Assembly: GCF_900215205.1 (NCBI RefSeq)
Contig: NZ_OBDY01000023.1
Coordinates: 1-64,000, forward strand
Source of the DNA: Paractinoplanes atraurantiacus
Lineage (GTDB): Bacteria; Actinomycetota; Actinomycetes; Mycobacteriales; Micromonosporaceae
Reading direction: 5' to 3'
Length of the DNA: 64,000 nucleotides
The notes below the pieces were generated by a model. It was not told the DNA's origin. It did no database searches and saw only the letters and a program-made list of their open reading frames with translations. This document shows positions 24,543 to 33,570 of the stretch, piece after piece; position 1 is the first letter of the stretch; the number at the start of each line of letters is the position of its first letter. A program made the translations under genes and the position numbers.

Positions 24543-26891
24543 CTACTTCCACTTGTGGTTGTTGCCGGTTCCACACGTCCAGATGTCGAGTTTCACACCG
24601 TCGGCCGTGTTGCTGTTCGGAATGTCGAGGCACTTTCCGGAATTCGGATTACGAATGGTGCCGTCGCTGTAGAAGAGCCATTTCTGGGCGACACCGTTGT
24701 TGCAGCCCCACATCTGCACCTTCGTGCCGTTGGCCGTGCCGCTGTGGTCGACGTCGATGCACATGCCGCCGAAGCTGATGAAGCTGTCCTTGAACATGAA
24801 CTTCTGAGTGTTGCCGCCGTTGCAGGGCCGCATCTCCAGCTGCACGCCCTGGGTGAAGGAAGGCGCCGTCACACACTTGTTGTTCAGGACGCTGGTGATC
24901 GCCCGGTCCCAGAGGTCGGTCGACCAGATCGCCGCGCCGGTGTCGTTGCGGTAGAGGACCAGGTTGCCGTCGTTCTGCAGCTTCAGCGTGCTCGGACCCT
25001 GGCCGTACGTCTTGGACGACCAGATGGCCGCGCCGGCCGCCGTGTAGAGCACCAGGTTGCCGTCGCGCTGGTTGACGAAGCGGGTGCCGGTGGTGGTGTT
25101 GGTCGCCCACACCGCCCGCGGGCCCTTCGAGACCACGACGTTGCCGTCGCTCTGCAGGCGCAGCGTGTGCCCGAAGGTCGAGTGCAGGAACTTGGCCTCG
25201 GACAGCTCGGCGCCGGTCACCAGCTTGGTGTTGACCGGGGCCCACTGCTGGTTGGTGCCGTTGTTCACGTCGTACGTGATCGTGGCGGCGCCGGCGACCT
25301 TGCTGGCGTTCAGGACGGTGATCGCCTTGTTGGTCAGCTCGTTGGTCCAGACGTAGTTGTCGCCCTGCTTGGTGTAGTAGAAGAACTGGTCGGCGCCGCC
25401 GTCACACTTGCGGATCACGAAGTTGACGCCGTTGGCGCCGCCACCACCGGTCTTGTCGGCCAGGCTCACGCACTTGCTGCGGTCCCAGGCGTTGATGATC
25501 CGGTACTGGCCGCCGGTGTTGTAGACGCGCATGCCGATCCAGCGGTACTTCTCGTTGTCGTAGGAGCAGGTGGTCTGCACCAGCTGCTTGCCGTCGGTGA
25601 CGCTCTCGGCGTCGGCGGCCAGGCACAGGCCGGAGTTGCCGTTGCTCCACTGCCACTGCTTGGCGCTGGGCCGGTTGGCGGCGTCCGGCGCCACCCGGTA
25701 CTGCCCGACGCGGATGAAGTCGGACACGAACAGGGCGTCGCCCCAGAGCGCCTGGGTGGCGGCGGTGACGATGTTGTCGTTGCCGTCGGCCTGAGCCTTG
25801 GTCCGGATGCTCTGCACGGCGGCCCGGTCGGCGGCCTCGCGCTCGGCCAGCTCACGGACCAGGTCACGCCGGTCGGCCTCGCGCATGCCGGTGTCGATGA
25901 ACGCGCGCCACACGGCCGCGTCGCTGCTGCGCAGGGCCCGCTCGGCGGCGGCCCGGATCTCGATCCGGTTCTCGTCGGTGTCGACCAGCTCCCAGATCCA
26001 GCGGACGAAGTTGTCGTCGGTCATGGCGAGCTTGCCCGGGTCGGCGACGATGCCGAGGATGGCCGCGGCCGCCTTCATCGAGCCCTCGCGGGCCAGCCGG
26101 GCCTGCTCGGCGGCGCCGGCGTCCTCGGCCGCCTTGATGGCGTCCTGGACGTCCTGCTCGGCCGCGGCCATGACGCCGGTGGCGAGGAACTCGTGCTGCT
26201 GGGCGGCGGTGCCGTTGATGACGGCCACGGCGGCCGCCTTGACCCGGGCGCCCGCGGCCTTCGTCCAAATCTCGATGACCACGTCGCGCTCGGAGAGCGT
26301 CAGCATGCGGCCGGTGGTGTCGAGGGCCACGCCGGCCGCGGCGTAGGCGGCCCGCTTGAGGTCGCGGGCCTCGCGGGCGGCGGCCTCATCGCTGATCTTC
26401 TTGGCGTCGTCGGCCAGCTTGGCGTCGAAGATGCCCTTGAGGATGAACTCCTTGCAGACATCCTCGACGGTGGCGTTGTCGGCGCCCAGAGCGAGCTCGG
26501 CGGCCACCCGGATCAGCGCGTAGTTCTCCGAGTTCTGCCAGATCTTGAAGACGAAGTTGCGGTCGGTCTGGCTGAGCCACTCGCTGTCGGCCTCGACGCC
26601 GATCTCGTTGGCGGCCCGGACCTTCTCCTCTTCGCTGGTCGGCAGGCCGTCGTCGACGGCGAGCGCCTCGGCCGCCTTCGCGGTCATCGGCGCCGCGTCG
26701 GCCGCTTTGATCGAGGCGGGCGCCTTGGTCTTCGCGCCGGCGGCCGGTTTCGGAGCGGCCGAGGAGGGCGTCACAGGCGTCGGTGCGGGGGCGGCGAGGG
26801 CCGGCCCGGCGAGAAGTGTCGTCAGGGTGGCGGTCACGGTCACGGTGAGCAGTCCACGTAGGACACGTGGATGCCTCATGGCTGTATTCAA
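24543..26891 (-). CDS. Secreted ALF-repeat protein with ricin-B and bulb-type lectin domains
   Basis: Extracellular protein of about 780 residues. A signal peptide (ends AGPALAAPAP) and Ala/Pro/Lys linker precede three ALF-type helical repeats, seen as DRNFVFKIWQN..ALIRVAAELAL, ERDVVIEIWTK..RVKAAAVAVI and DDNFVRWIWEL..EIRAAAERAL. Next come a ricin-B-like trefoil (QWQWSNGNSGLCLAADAES), a bulb-type mannose-lectin domain (LRLQSDGNVVVS, QRDGNLVLYTAAGAAIWSS, LQNDGNLVLY) and a final ricin-B trefoil (CIDVDHSGTANGTKVQMW, KCLDIPNSNTADGVKLDIW). It looks like a carbohydrate-binding surface protein. Start: TTG 26891 (or ATG 26879), see the paired finding on leaders. It is divergent from the toxin operon, which shares the ALF repeats. 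Confidence 0.8.
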   Translation of the reverse strand: MNTAMRHPRVLRGLLTVTVTATLTTLLAGPALAAPAPTPVTPSSAAPKPAAGAKTKAPASIKAADAAPMTAKAAEALAVDDGLPTSEEEKVRAANEIGVEADSEWLSQTDRNFVFKIWQNSENYALIRVAAELALGADNATVEDVCKEFILKGIFDAKLADDAKKISDEAAAREARDLKRAAYAAAGVALDTTGRMLTLSERDVVIEIWTKAAGARVKAAAVAVINGTAAQQHEFLATGVMAAAEQDVQDAIKAAEDAGAAEQARLAREGSMKAAAAILGIVADPGKLAMTDDNFVRWIWELVDTDENRIEIRAAAERALRSSDAAVWRAFIDTGMREADRRDLVRELAEREAADRAAVQSIRTKAQADGNDNIVTAATQALWGDALFVSDFIRVGQYRVAPDAANRPSAKQWQWSNGNSGLCLAADAESVTDGKQLVQTTCSYDNEKYRWIGMRVYNTGGQYRIINAWDRSKCVSLADKTGGGGANGVNFVIRKCDGGADQFFYYTKQGDNYVWTNELTNKAITVLNASKVAGAATITYDVNNGTNQQWAPVNTKLVTGAELSEAKFLHSTFGHTLRLQSDGNVVVSKGPRAVWATNTTTGTRFVNQRDGNLVLYTAAGAAIWSSKTYGQGPSTLKLQNDGNLVLYRNDTGAAIWSTDLWDRAITSVLNNKCVTAPSFTQGVQLEMRPCNGGNTQKFMFKDSFISFGGMCIDVDHSGTANGTKVQMWGCNNGVAQKWLFYSDGTIRNPNSGKCLDIPNSNTADGVKLDIWTCGTGNNHKWK

Positions 26892-27217
26892 TTCAATCCC
26901 CGTTGTAGTGCCAGATGTGCCCACGCCATTCACGCGGCCGGGCACGCGGCGGCCCGCCTAGGGTGCCACCGGATATCCCCCGCGACCTGGCGCGGGTTGA
27001 CGAACCGTAGCGATACGAATACACGATCGTCAAGGTCTGACTGCACTTTTTCAGGCATCGACGTCGATGACATGATCACCTTCGGAACGGGGTGGCGGCG
27101 ATCGCTGGAGGCATGCTAGAAACCTGGCGGATTCGGTACACGTCGATCTCTGAGCATTATGGCCTTATCTATTTGCTCGGGGTGCCGGAACCGTAATTTC
27201 AACGGGGGATGGTGCAA
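26892..27217. promoter_or_regulatory. Divergent promoter region of the ALF/toxin locus
   Basis: 326 bp with lower GC than its surroundings separating two outward-reading ALF-repeat genes. Both ends carry the same leader: a purine-rich AACGGGG(G)A block then, 5-8 bases on, TTGAATAC(A/G) running into the coding frame. The centre holds AT-rich tracts (about 27000-27050 and 27150-27200) able to supply promoters, but I could not single out -35/-10 pairs. No small gene was seen. Confidence 0.5.
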
Positions 27218-28315
27218 TTGAATACGCGTATGCGGACTCGGTCCGCAGCGATAATGGCGGCTGCGCTCATATTGGCGCCGGCCCTGGTCTCCGGTGTCTC
27301 CGCTCCGGCACGGGCGGCCGGTCCCGCCTTCAGTGCCGTCACGACCACGACTTTCGATCAGTTCGAAGAGGACCGCATCTACGTGCGCTACCTCGCGAGC
27401 TACGACCCTCGCTCGCTCGTGCGCACGGCCGCCTGGAACGCGCTGGTGGCCAGCAATGTGCCCGCCGCCATCGAGCGTTTCCTCAACTCGGGCCTGGCGT
27501 ACGCGGTCACCCGCTCCCAGCAGCTCGCCGCGCGCAACGCCGACTTCGCGCGCCGGATCCTGGCCACGCACACGGCGGAGTACTCGCCCGAGGTGCACGC
27601 GGCCGCGCAGTACGCGCTGAACAGCGGCACCTCCGCCCTGGACGCCTTCGCCAAGACCGGATACGCCGCGGCCAAGGAACGTGACCGGGTGGCCCGCGAG
27701 GCCGCCGGCGAGCAGGTCGCCGCGCTGCTCGAGACCGACCGGCTCTTCGTCGCCCACCTGCGCGACTACGACCCGGGCGCCCAGGTCCGGGCCGCGGCGG
27801 GCTACGCCCTGCGGGTCGGGGCCACCGACGCCGACCTGGTCGAGTTCTACGCGTACGACTGGGCCGCCGCCGCCGCGGTCGACCTGCAGAACCAGAAGGT
27901 CCAGTGCACCAACAGCGACATGGTCTGGCGGGCCAAGGTGAAGACCCTGCTGGCCGACGCGCTGGCCGCGCAGAAGGCCGCGGAAGAGGCGGCGGACGAG
28001 GCCCGCGAGCAGGCCCGCGCGGCCGCCGCCCGGGCCTGGCACGCGCTGGGTGAGCAGGCCGCTCCGGCGAAGTCCACGTGGGACACGGCCGTCGTCGTGG
28101 CCGAGCAGCAGGCGGCCAACTGGCAGGAGGTGGCGCTGGCCGCCGCCGCGGCCGCGGACAACCCGAACTGGGACTCCATCGCGCTCAGCGCGCAGGCCAA
28201 CGGCCAGCAGTGGACCACCGAGCAGGCCAACGCGGCCAAGCAGGCCGCGTACTGGACGGCCCTCTACGAGATGGCGCTGGCCGGCGAGCTTGACATGCAG
28301 GCGGGTGCCCGATGA
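27218..28315 (+). CDS. Secreted ALF-repeat protein
   Basis: Exported protein of about 365 residues encoded directly before the polymorphic toxin. A signal peptide (MRTRSAAIMAAALILAPALV, cleavage near ARAAG) is followed by three ALF-type repeats (FEEDRIYVRYLASYDPRSLV, ARRILATHTAEYSPEVHAAA, LLETDRLFVAHLRDYDPGAQ) and an Ala-rich helical tail that ends in a QQWTTEQANAAKQAAYWTAL segment. It has no toxin or enzyme domain. Candidate starts are TTG 27218, ATG 27209, GTG 27212 and ATG 27230; the shared leader favours TTG. The stop overlaps the toxin start (ATGA), so the protein may act as a partner in toxin export or display. Confidence 0.78.
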   Translation: MNTRMRTRSAAIMAAALILAPALVSGVSAPARAAGPAFSAVTTTTFDQFEEDRIYVRYLASYDPRSLVRTAAWNALVASNVPAAIERFLNSGLAYAVTRSQQLAARNADFARRILATHTAEYSPEVHAAAQYALNSGTSALDAFAKTGYAAAKERDRVAREAAGEQVAALLETDRLFVAHLRDYDPGAQVRAAAGYALRVGATDADLVEFYAYDWAAAAAVDLQNQKVQCTNSDMVWRAKVKTLLADALAAQKAAEEAADEAREQARAAAARAWHALGEQAAPAKSTWDTAVVVAEQQAANWQEVALAAAAAADNPNWDSIALSAQANGQQWTTEQANAAKQAAYWTALYEMALAGELDMQAGAR

Positions 28316-31300
28316 AGAACTCGATTCGTACGTGGCTGGTATTGCTGCTGGCCCTGATCGTGCTCGGCAGTGGCGTGCACGCGCCGCCCGCACTGGCCGC
28401 GCCGGCGCCGGCGCAGCAGCAGGAGGATCCACCCTCGATCCCGATCCCCGACCTGGTGACCGAGCCGTGGAACGGCACCACCGGCGTGGTGACCTCCAAC
28501 GAGCGCTGGGTCACGGCGGTCACCGATCTGGCCAAGCTCACCGAGGAGCCGGAGATCCGCGACGCCGCGCTGGCCATCCTGGCCACCGGTGACGCCGCCA
28601 AGATCCGGAACTGGGCGCTGACCCAGATGCCGGTCATCGAGCAGCAGGTGAAGGACCGCAAGCGCAAGGAGGCGGCCGACCGCCTGGCCAAGGTGAAGAC
28701 CATGGTCGGCACCGGCGTGCCCGGCGGCTACTTCAACGCCGAGGTCCAGCGGGTGCTGGCCGGCACCGACAGCGACCGCAAGGCGTTCCTGGCCTACGGG
28801 GCCGACATCGCCCGGTCCCGTGACGAGAAGGTCGCGGGCGACGCCCGCGAGCGTGCCGCCCAGCTGCGTGAGCGGTTGCGGGTCTTCGCCGGCGCCGCCC
28901 CGGCGGGCTCGCAGGTGAAGTTGGCGGCCGAGCAGGCATTGGCCGGCAACGACGCGGCGGTGGCCGCGTACTTCGCCACCGGATATGCCGCGGCCGCCAA
29001 GGCCGACGCCGAGGCGCGGGAACGCTACCTGGCCGATCTGGAGGCGCGGAACAAGGCCGCCGAGGAGCTGTCCGACCTGGCCCAGAAGGCCAAGCGGGCG
29101 TCCGAGGCGCGGACCCAGATGATGGTCGCGCACGGCAACAGCGTGCACGCCCTGCAGCGCGCGGCCAACGCGATGGCCGGCGCGGCCAACGCGGCCCGGC
29201 ACAGCCAGCGGGTGCTCGCCGGCTCGGGCACGGTCGCGAGCAAGGCCGGCGATCTGGCCATCGACAAGCAACTGATCGCCACCGAGCTGGGCACCGCACA
29301 GCAGGCGGCGCAGCAGGCGCAGGCCGCCGCCACGTCCTCCCGCAACGCGGCCGAGGTCCTCGAGGAGACGGGCCTGACCTACGGCCTCGAGTGGACGGCG
29401 ATCGCCCAGGGAGCGAGCGAGGCCGCGACCGCCGCGGTCGGCGCGACCACGACCGCCGGTCACGCGGTCGACGCCACCATCGCCACCAACAACGCGCAGG
29501 GCGCCCAGGCACAGGCCGAGGCGCACGCCCGGCTGGCCGTGGAGTGGCGCGCGCACGCGGCCGACCACGCGGCGGCCGCGGCCAAGCTGGCCGCCGCCGC
29601 CGCGAAGCAGGCCGCCGCGGCCAAGACCGCCGCGGCCCGCACGAAGACGGCCAAGGAGCAGGCGCAGGCGGCCGAGGCCAAGGCCTGGGCCGAGGCCGAG
29701 AAGACCCGCCAGCAGAAGGAGATCGCCCAGGCGAAGGCGGCGGAGGCGAAGGACCACCGCCAGACCGCCGAGACCGAGCGCGCCAACGCGGAACGCCATC
29801 GGGCGGAAGCCGAGCAGCAGGCGGCCATCGCGCGTAACGCCCGGGCCGCCGCCGACGCCGAGGCCGCCATAGCGGACCAGGCCCGGTCGCAGGCCGAGTC
29901 GTCCGAGTCGGCCGCCCGCGCGGCCGAGTCGCGGGCGTGGAACCAGGAAGGCATCGCGCGGCAAGCGCGCGACAACGCCATGGCCGCCGAGCGGGCCGAG
30001 CAGACCGCCAAGGCGAGGGCCCAGGCGATGCGCGCCGCCGCGGCGTCGGCCGAGACGGAAGCCGAGCGTCAGGAAGCTCAGGCCGAGGCCGACGAGGCCG
30101 ACCGGCAGGCGGGCATAGCGAGCTCGGCGGCGCGGTCGGCCCGTGCACACGCGAACACCGCCACGGGTGCCGCCGCCAACGCCCGCGCCGCAAGCACCCA
30201 GGCGCAGGACGCCGCCAACCGGTCCCGGGCGGCGGCCGAGAAGTCGCGCGCGGCGGCGGCCGCCGCCGACTCCGCGGCCGACAAGGCCGAGTGGAGCGCC
30301 AAGGCCACGCACTCGGCCCGGGTGAAGGCCGACGCGCAGGCCGCCGTGGCGACCGCGCAGCAGGCCAAGGCCGCGGAGGCGGCGACCTCCGCCCAGCGGC
30401 TGGCCGGTCAGGCCGCCGAGGAGTCGGTGCGCTCGCTGTGGGCCGCCGACCGGACGAAGTCCGAGGCCGAGGGAGCCGCCCGCGAGGCGGTGGCGGCAAG
30501 CGAGCAGGCCGAGTCCGCGGTGCGGGCCGCCACGGCGGCGGCGAGCTCGGCGGCCGGGATCGCCCAGCCCGCGAACACCGCGATCGGCATGGTCAGTCCG
30601 TTCACCGGCGCCGACATCGACGCCGACTTCGTCGCCCAGGTCGCCGCGCAAGCTCTGGTCATCGGCGACGAGCAGGCGGACGCGGCGCAACAGCGGGCCG
30701 CTGAGGCGCTCGAGGCGGCCAGACTGGCCGACGAGGCCGCCCGCGACGCCGCCGACCAGGTCAAGCCCGCGTATTTGTCGGCCGCGGCCGCGGCGCGATC
30801 GGCGGCCGACGCCGCCGAGTCCGCGGCTCAGGCCCGGCGGTCGGCGGCTCAGGCCGCCGCCGACGGTGCGGCGGCCCGGACCGCGGCCGCCAGCGCCGGG
30901 CGGGCCGACGCTCAAGCCCGCGCCGACGCCGCCGCGGCACGGCAGGCGGCCAACGAGGCCGCCAACGACGCGGCGATCGCCGGGCGCAGCGCGCAGCAGG
31001 CGCAGGAGGCGGCCAACCAGGCCAACCAGGCCGCCAACAGCGCCGAGGCCGACGCGGCCGCCGCCCGCCGCGCCGCCGATCAGGCCGAGGCCGACGCCGC
31101 CGCCGCGCGGACGGCGGCCACCAACGCCCAACAGGCGGCCGACAGCGCCTCCACGGCTGCGGCCAACGCGTTGCAGCACTCCGTCGACGCGCAGAAGGCG
31201 GCCGACCGGGCCGAGGAAGCCGAACGGCAGCGCGCCGCATTGGAGATCGCCAACGCGGCGGCCGACATCCCGCCGGATGCCACCGAGGCCGACCTGCTGC

Positions 31301-32589
31301 AATATCTGACCCCGGACGAACTGGCGCAGCTGCGGCAGGCCGAGCAGGAAGCCGGGATGAGTGTCCTGGACTTCATCAAGGCCGAGGCCTGGGATCTGTT
31401 CCTGGAGCTGTCCGGTGTCGGCGACCTGATCTCCTGCTTCCGGGACGGCAACGTCGAGGCCTGCCTGTGGAGCCTGGCCGGCCTGCTCGGCGGCATCAAG
31501 GCGATCCGGGCCGGCTACAAGATCGTCAAGCTCATCCCCAAGCTGATCAAGTTCTTCGACAAGGTCAAGGACGCGAAGAAGCGGCGGGACAAGATACGCG
31601 ACCTCGCCCGCAGCAGGAAGAAGAAAAAGGACCGGGACGACGAGTGCGACGCCCGTGCCCGCAAGAACAGTTTCCTGCCCGGCACCCCGGTGCTGCTCGC
31701 GGACGGCACCACCCGGGCCATTGAGAAGGTGGCGGTCGGCGACCTCGTCCGGGCCACCGATCCGATCACCGGTGTCACCGTCGCCAAGCCGGTGACGGCC
31801 ACCATCGTCGGCGACGGCGCCAAGAAGCTCGTCGACATCACCATCGGCGGCGCCACGATCACCGCCACCCACAACCATCCGTTCTGGGTTCCGGCCCTGG
31901 CGGAGTGGGTCGACGCCGAACGGCTGGCGCCTCAGCAGTGGCTGCGCACCAGCGCCGGCACCTACGTACAGGTCACCGCGGTGCGGCACCATGACGCCGA
32001 CACCCGGGTCCACAACCTCACCGTCGCCGACCTGCACACGTTCTACGTGGCCGCCGGGACCGCCTCGGTCCTGGTCCACAACAGCGACTGCCAGGAAGAG
32101 GTCATCTGGAAGAACGAACGGCATCCCGACTTCCCGCTCCGCGGTAAACCCGACGACACCGATCAGGCTCGTTTCCACAACCTCCCGGCGCGGGACCAAG
32201 CAGCCCTCCGGCGGAGCAACGACGGGCGAGGGCCACTGGCGGACGGTTGCCACACCTTCGTGATCATGCCGAACGACGAGGTCAGGTCGGTGAAGGACAG
32301 CATCCTCAACACGTGGCAGGACGGCGACGACTGGGCGGGTCACACGACCGTCGCCGGCCATGACAGCGACGACAAGCCCAACGGTGTCCTGATGGCGGGC
32401 AGCTTCGAGGTCAAAGACGGAAAGATCTTGTGGTGGGGCCGTCACTCCGGCCACTACAGGCCGCAGGAGTATGGCGGTGACATGCTGCAAGACCTCACGA
32501 CGCGCGCGTTCGGGTCGGCCGGCTACGGCGGCGATCAGAAGTACAAGGGCGCGACGATATGCGACGACGGCGACGACGATGACTGGTAA
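28312..32589 (+). CDS. Giant ALF-repeat/HINT polymorphic toxin
   Basis: Secreted polymorphic toxin of 1,425 residues. Order: signal peptide (1-30), ALF-type repeats (about 60-250), an extreme Ala/Glu/Gln-rich heptad-like helical stalk (about 250-1000), a hydrophobic pre-toxin segment (about 1035-1095, VGDLISCFRDGNVEACLWSL), a Lys/Arg-rich stretch, a HINT self-cleaving domain (about 1119-1259; SFLPGTPVLLADG, ATHNHPFWVP, SVLVHN) and a C-terminal ~165-residue domain. The HINT nucleophile position is Ser rather than Cys. The tip domain contains HTFVIMPNDEVRS, GVLMAGSFEVKDGKIL, GRHSGHYRP and a DDGDDDDW end and matches no toxin family I can name. A candidate immunity gene begins 8 bp later. Confidence 0.85.
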   Translation: MKNSIRTWLVLLLALIVLGSGVHAPPALAAPAPAQQQEDPPSIPIPDLVTEPWNGTTGVVTSNERWVTAVTDLAKLTEEPEIRDAALAILATGDAAKIRNWALTQMPVIEQQVKDRKRKEAADRLAKVKTMVGTGVPGGYFNAEVQRVLAGTDSDRKAFLAYGADIARSRDEKVAGDARERAAQLRERLRVFAGAAPAGSQVKLAAEQALAGNDAAVAAYFATGYAAAAKADAEARERYLADLEARNKAAEELSDLAQKAKRASEARTQMMVAHGNSVHALQRAANAMAGAANAARHSQRVLAGSGTVASKAGDLAIDKQLIATELGTAQQAAQQAQAAATSSRNAAEVLEETGLTYGLEWTAIAQGASEAATAAVGATTTAGHAVDATIATNNAQGAQAQAEAHARLAVEWRAHAADHAAAAAKLAAAAAKQAAAAKTAAARTKTAKEQAQAAEAKAWAEAEKTRQQKEIAQAKAAEAKDHRQTAETERANAERHRAEAEQQAAIARNARAAADAEAAIADQARSQAESSESAARAAESRAWNQEGIARQARDNAMAAERAEQTAKARAQAMRAAAASAETEAERQEAQAEADEADRQAGIASSAARSARAHANTATGAAANARAASTQAQDAANRSRAAAEKSRAAAAAADSAADKAEWSAKATHSARVKADAQAAVATAQQAKAAEAATSAQRLAGQAAEESVRSLWAADRTKSEAEGAAREAVAASEQAESAVRAATAAASSAAGIAQPANTAIGMVSPFTGADIDADFVAQVAAQALVIGDEQADAAQQRAAEALEAARLADEAARDAADQVKPAYLSAAAAARSAADAAESAAQARRSAAQAAADGAAARTAAASAGRADAQARADAAAARQAANEAANDAAIAGRSAQQAQEAANQANQAANSAEADAAAARRAADQAEADAAAARTAATNAQQAADSASTAAANALQHSVDAQKAADRAEEAERQRAALEIANAAADIPPDATEADLLQYLTPDELAQLRQAEQEAGMSVLDFIKAEAWDLFLELSGVGDLISCFRDGNVEACLWSLAGLLGGIKAIRAGYKIVKLIPKLIKFFDKVKDAKKRRDKIRDLARSRKKKKDRDDECDARARKNSFLPGTPVLLADGTTRAIEKVAVGDLVRATDPITGVTVAKPVTATIVGDGAKKLVDITIGGATITATHNHPFWVPALAEWVDAERLAPQQWLRTSAGTYVQVTAVRHHDADTRVHNLTVADLHTFYVAAGTASVLVHNSDCQEEVIWKNERHPDFPLRGKPDDTDQARFHNLPARDQAALRRSNDGRGPLADGCHTFVIMPNDEVRSVKDSILNTWQDGDDWAGHTTVAGHDSDDKPNGVLMAGSFEVKDGKILWWGRHSGHYRPQEYGGDMLQDLTTRAFGSAGYGGDQKYKGATICDDGDDDDW

Positions 32590-32597
32590 GGGATGAG

Positions 32598-33533
32598 ATG
32601 ACGAGCCGATGGCGGACGGTCTGGGCGACCGGCGAAAGCGACGAACGGATCGTCCGCCTCGGCATGGCCGGCCCTGACGTGGTGGTCTCGGCCGACCACG
32701 GCGGCGCGATCGAGGCGCGGTGGGCCGGCGATGGTTCCCCGGTCGCCGCGCCCACCTATACCGGCATCACGGGCATCCTGGCGCTGGCGGCCTGGCGGCA
32801 CGGCGAAAGTGTGCGGGTGGCGACAGGGGCCGGTTCCCGGCATGTGTCGCACCGGTGGCTGCAACGGTGGGATCTCGTCGCGAGGAAGGAGATCCCACCG
32901 GCGATCGACATGAACGTGATGGGGGTGAAACACGTCGACCCGGCCATCGTCCACGGTGAACAGGTGCTGGTCGTGGTCAGCCAGGGAGTGCTCGGGATCC
33001 GGCGGACCGATGACGGGTCGGTCATCGACGAGGTGACCAAGCACCGGTCGACGTCCCGTGTCGTGATCGGCTCGACCGGTCGCGGCCCGGTCGCGGTCAC
33101 CTCGTCGCACGCCGAACATCCGCAGTTGTTCTGGTTGGAGGATCTGACGGAGGCGGTGCGCCTGCCGCATGCCGAGGGAGAGTTCATCGCCGCCATGGAG
33201 GGCGACCGCCTGGTCTGCGGTAGTTACGCGGAGCCGTGGAACGCGTGGCAGACCACCTGGGCCGGCGACCTCTCCGGCCGCCGCCTCGGCCCCCCGGTCA
33301 CCGGCGAGGTGATCACGGCGGTGGCCGTCGCCGCCTGGCCGGCGGTCTACATCGCCCGGGCCGACCGCACGGTGTCGCTCGTCGACCTGGAGTCGGGCCG
33401 CGAACTGGCCCCGGCTCTGCGTCTGCCGAAGCGGGCTCGCAGCCTCGTGGTGGTCGACGGGCGCGACGTCATCGCGGGGTTCGGTCTCGAGGTGGCCCGG
33501 TTCGAGCCGCCGGCGTGGAAGGACGAGGCGTGA
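32598..33533 (+). CDS. Beta-propeller (WD40-like) protein, candidate immunity protein
   Basis: Cytosolic protein of 311 residues with repeating short-strand units (RIVRLGMAGPDVVVSADHGGAIEAR; VAVTSSHAEHPQLFWLEDL; VAAWPAVYIARADRTVSLVDLESGRELAP) typical of WD40/quinoprotein-like propellers. It has no signal peptide. It starts 8 bp after the toxin stop on the same strand, which is the normal place of an immunity gene, and a decayed second copy follows. Tandem, partly decayed immunity paralogues are a known pattern in polymorphic toxin loci. Immunity function is inferred only from position. Confidence 0.7.
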   Translation: MTSRWRTVWATGESDERIVRLGMAGPDVVVSADHGGAIEARWAGDGSPVAAPTYTGITGILALAAWRHGESVRVATGAGSRHVSHRWLQRWDLVARKEIPPAIDMNVMGVKHVDPAIVHGEQVLVVVSQGVLGIRRTDDGSVIDEVTKHRSTSRVVIGSTGRGPVAVTSSHAEHPQLFWLEDLTEAVRLPHAEGEFIAAMEGDRLVCGSYAEPWNAWQTTWAGDLSGRRLGPPVTGEVITAVAVAAWPAVYIARADRTVSLVDLESGRELAPALRLPKRARSLVVVDGRDVIAGFGLEVARFEPPAWKDEA

Positions 33534-33570
33534 GCGATCTGTGGATGCGGAAGACGGCCGGGGCGAGGGG

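Noticed and set aside
24555..26861. Very long open frame (768 codons) antisense to the ALF/lectin gene
   Set aside because: Low-complexity Val/Gly/Arg/Asp-rich translation typical of the antisense of high-GC genes. The opposite strand has signal peptide, ALF repeats and lectin domains.
28264..32490. 1,408-codon open frame antisense to the polymorphic toxin
   Set aside because: Gly/Leu/Arg/Val-rich shadow of the Ala-rich stalk; no domain, and the plus-strand protein has signal peptide and HINT motifs.
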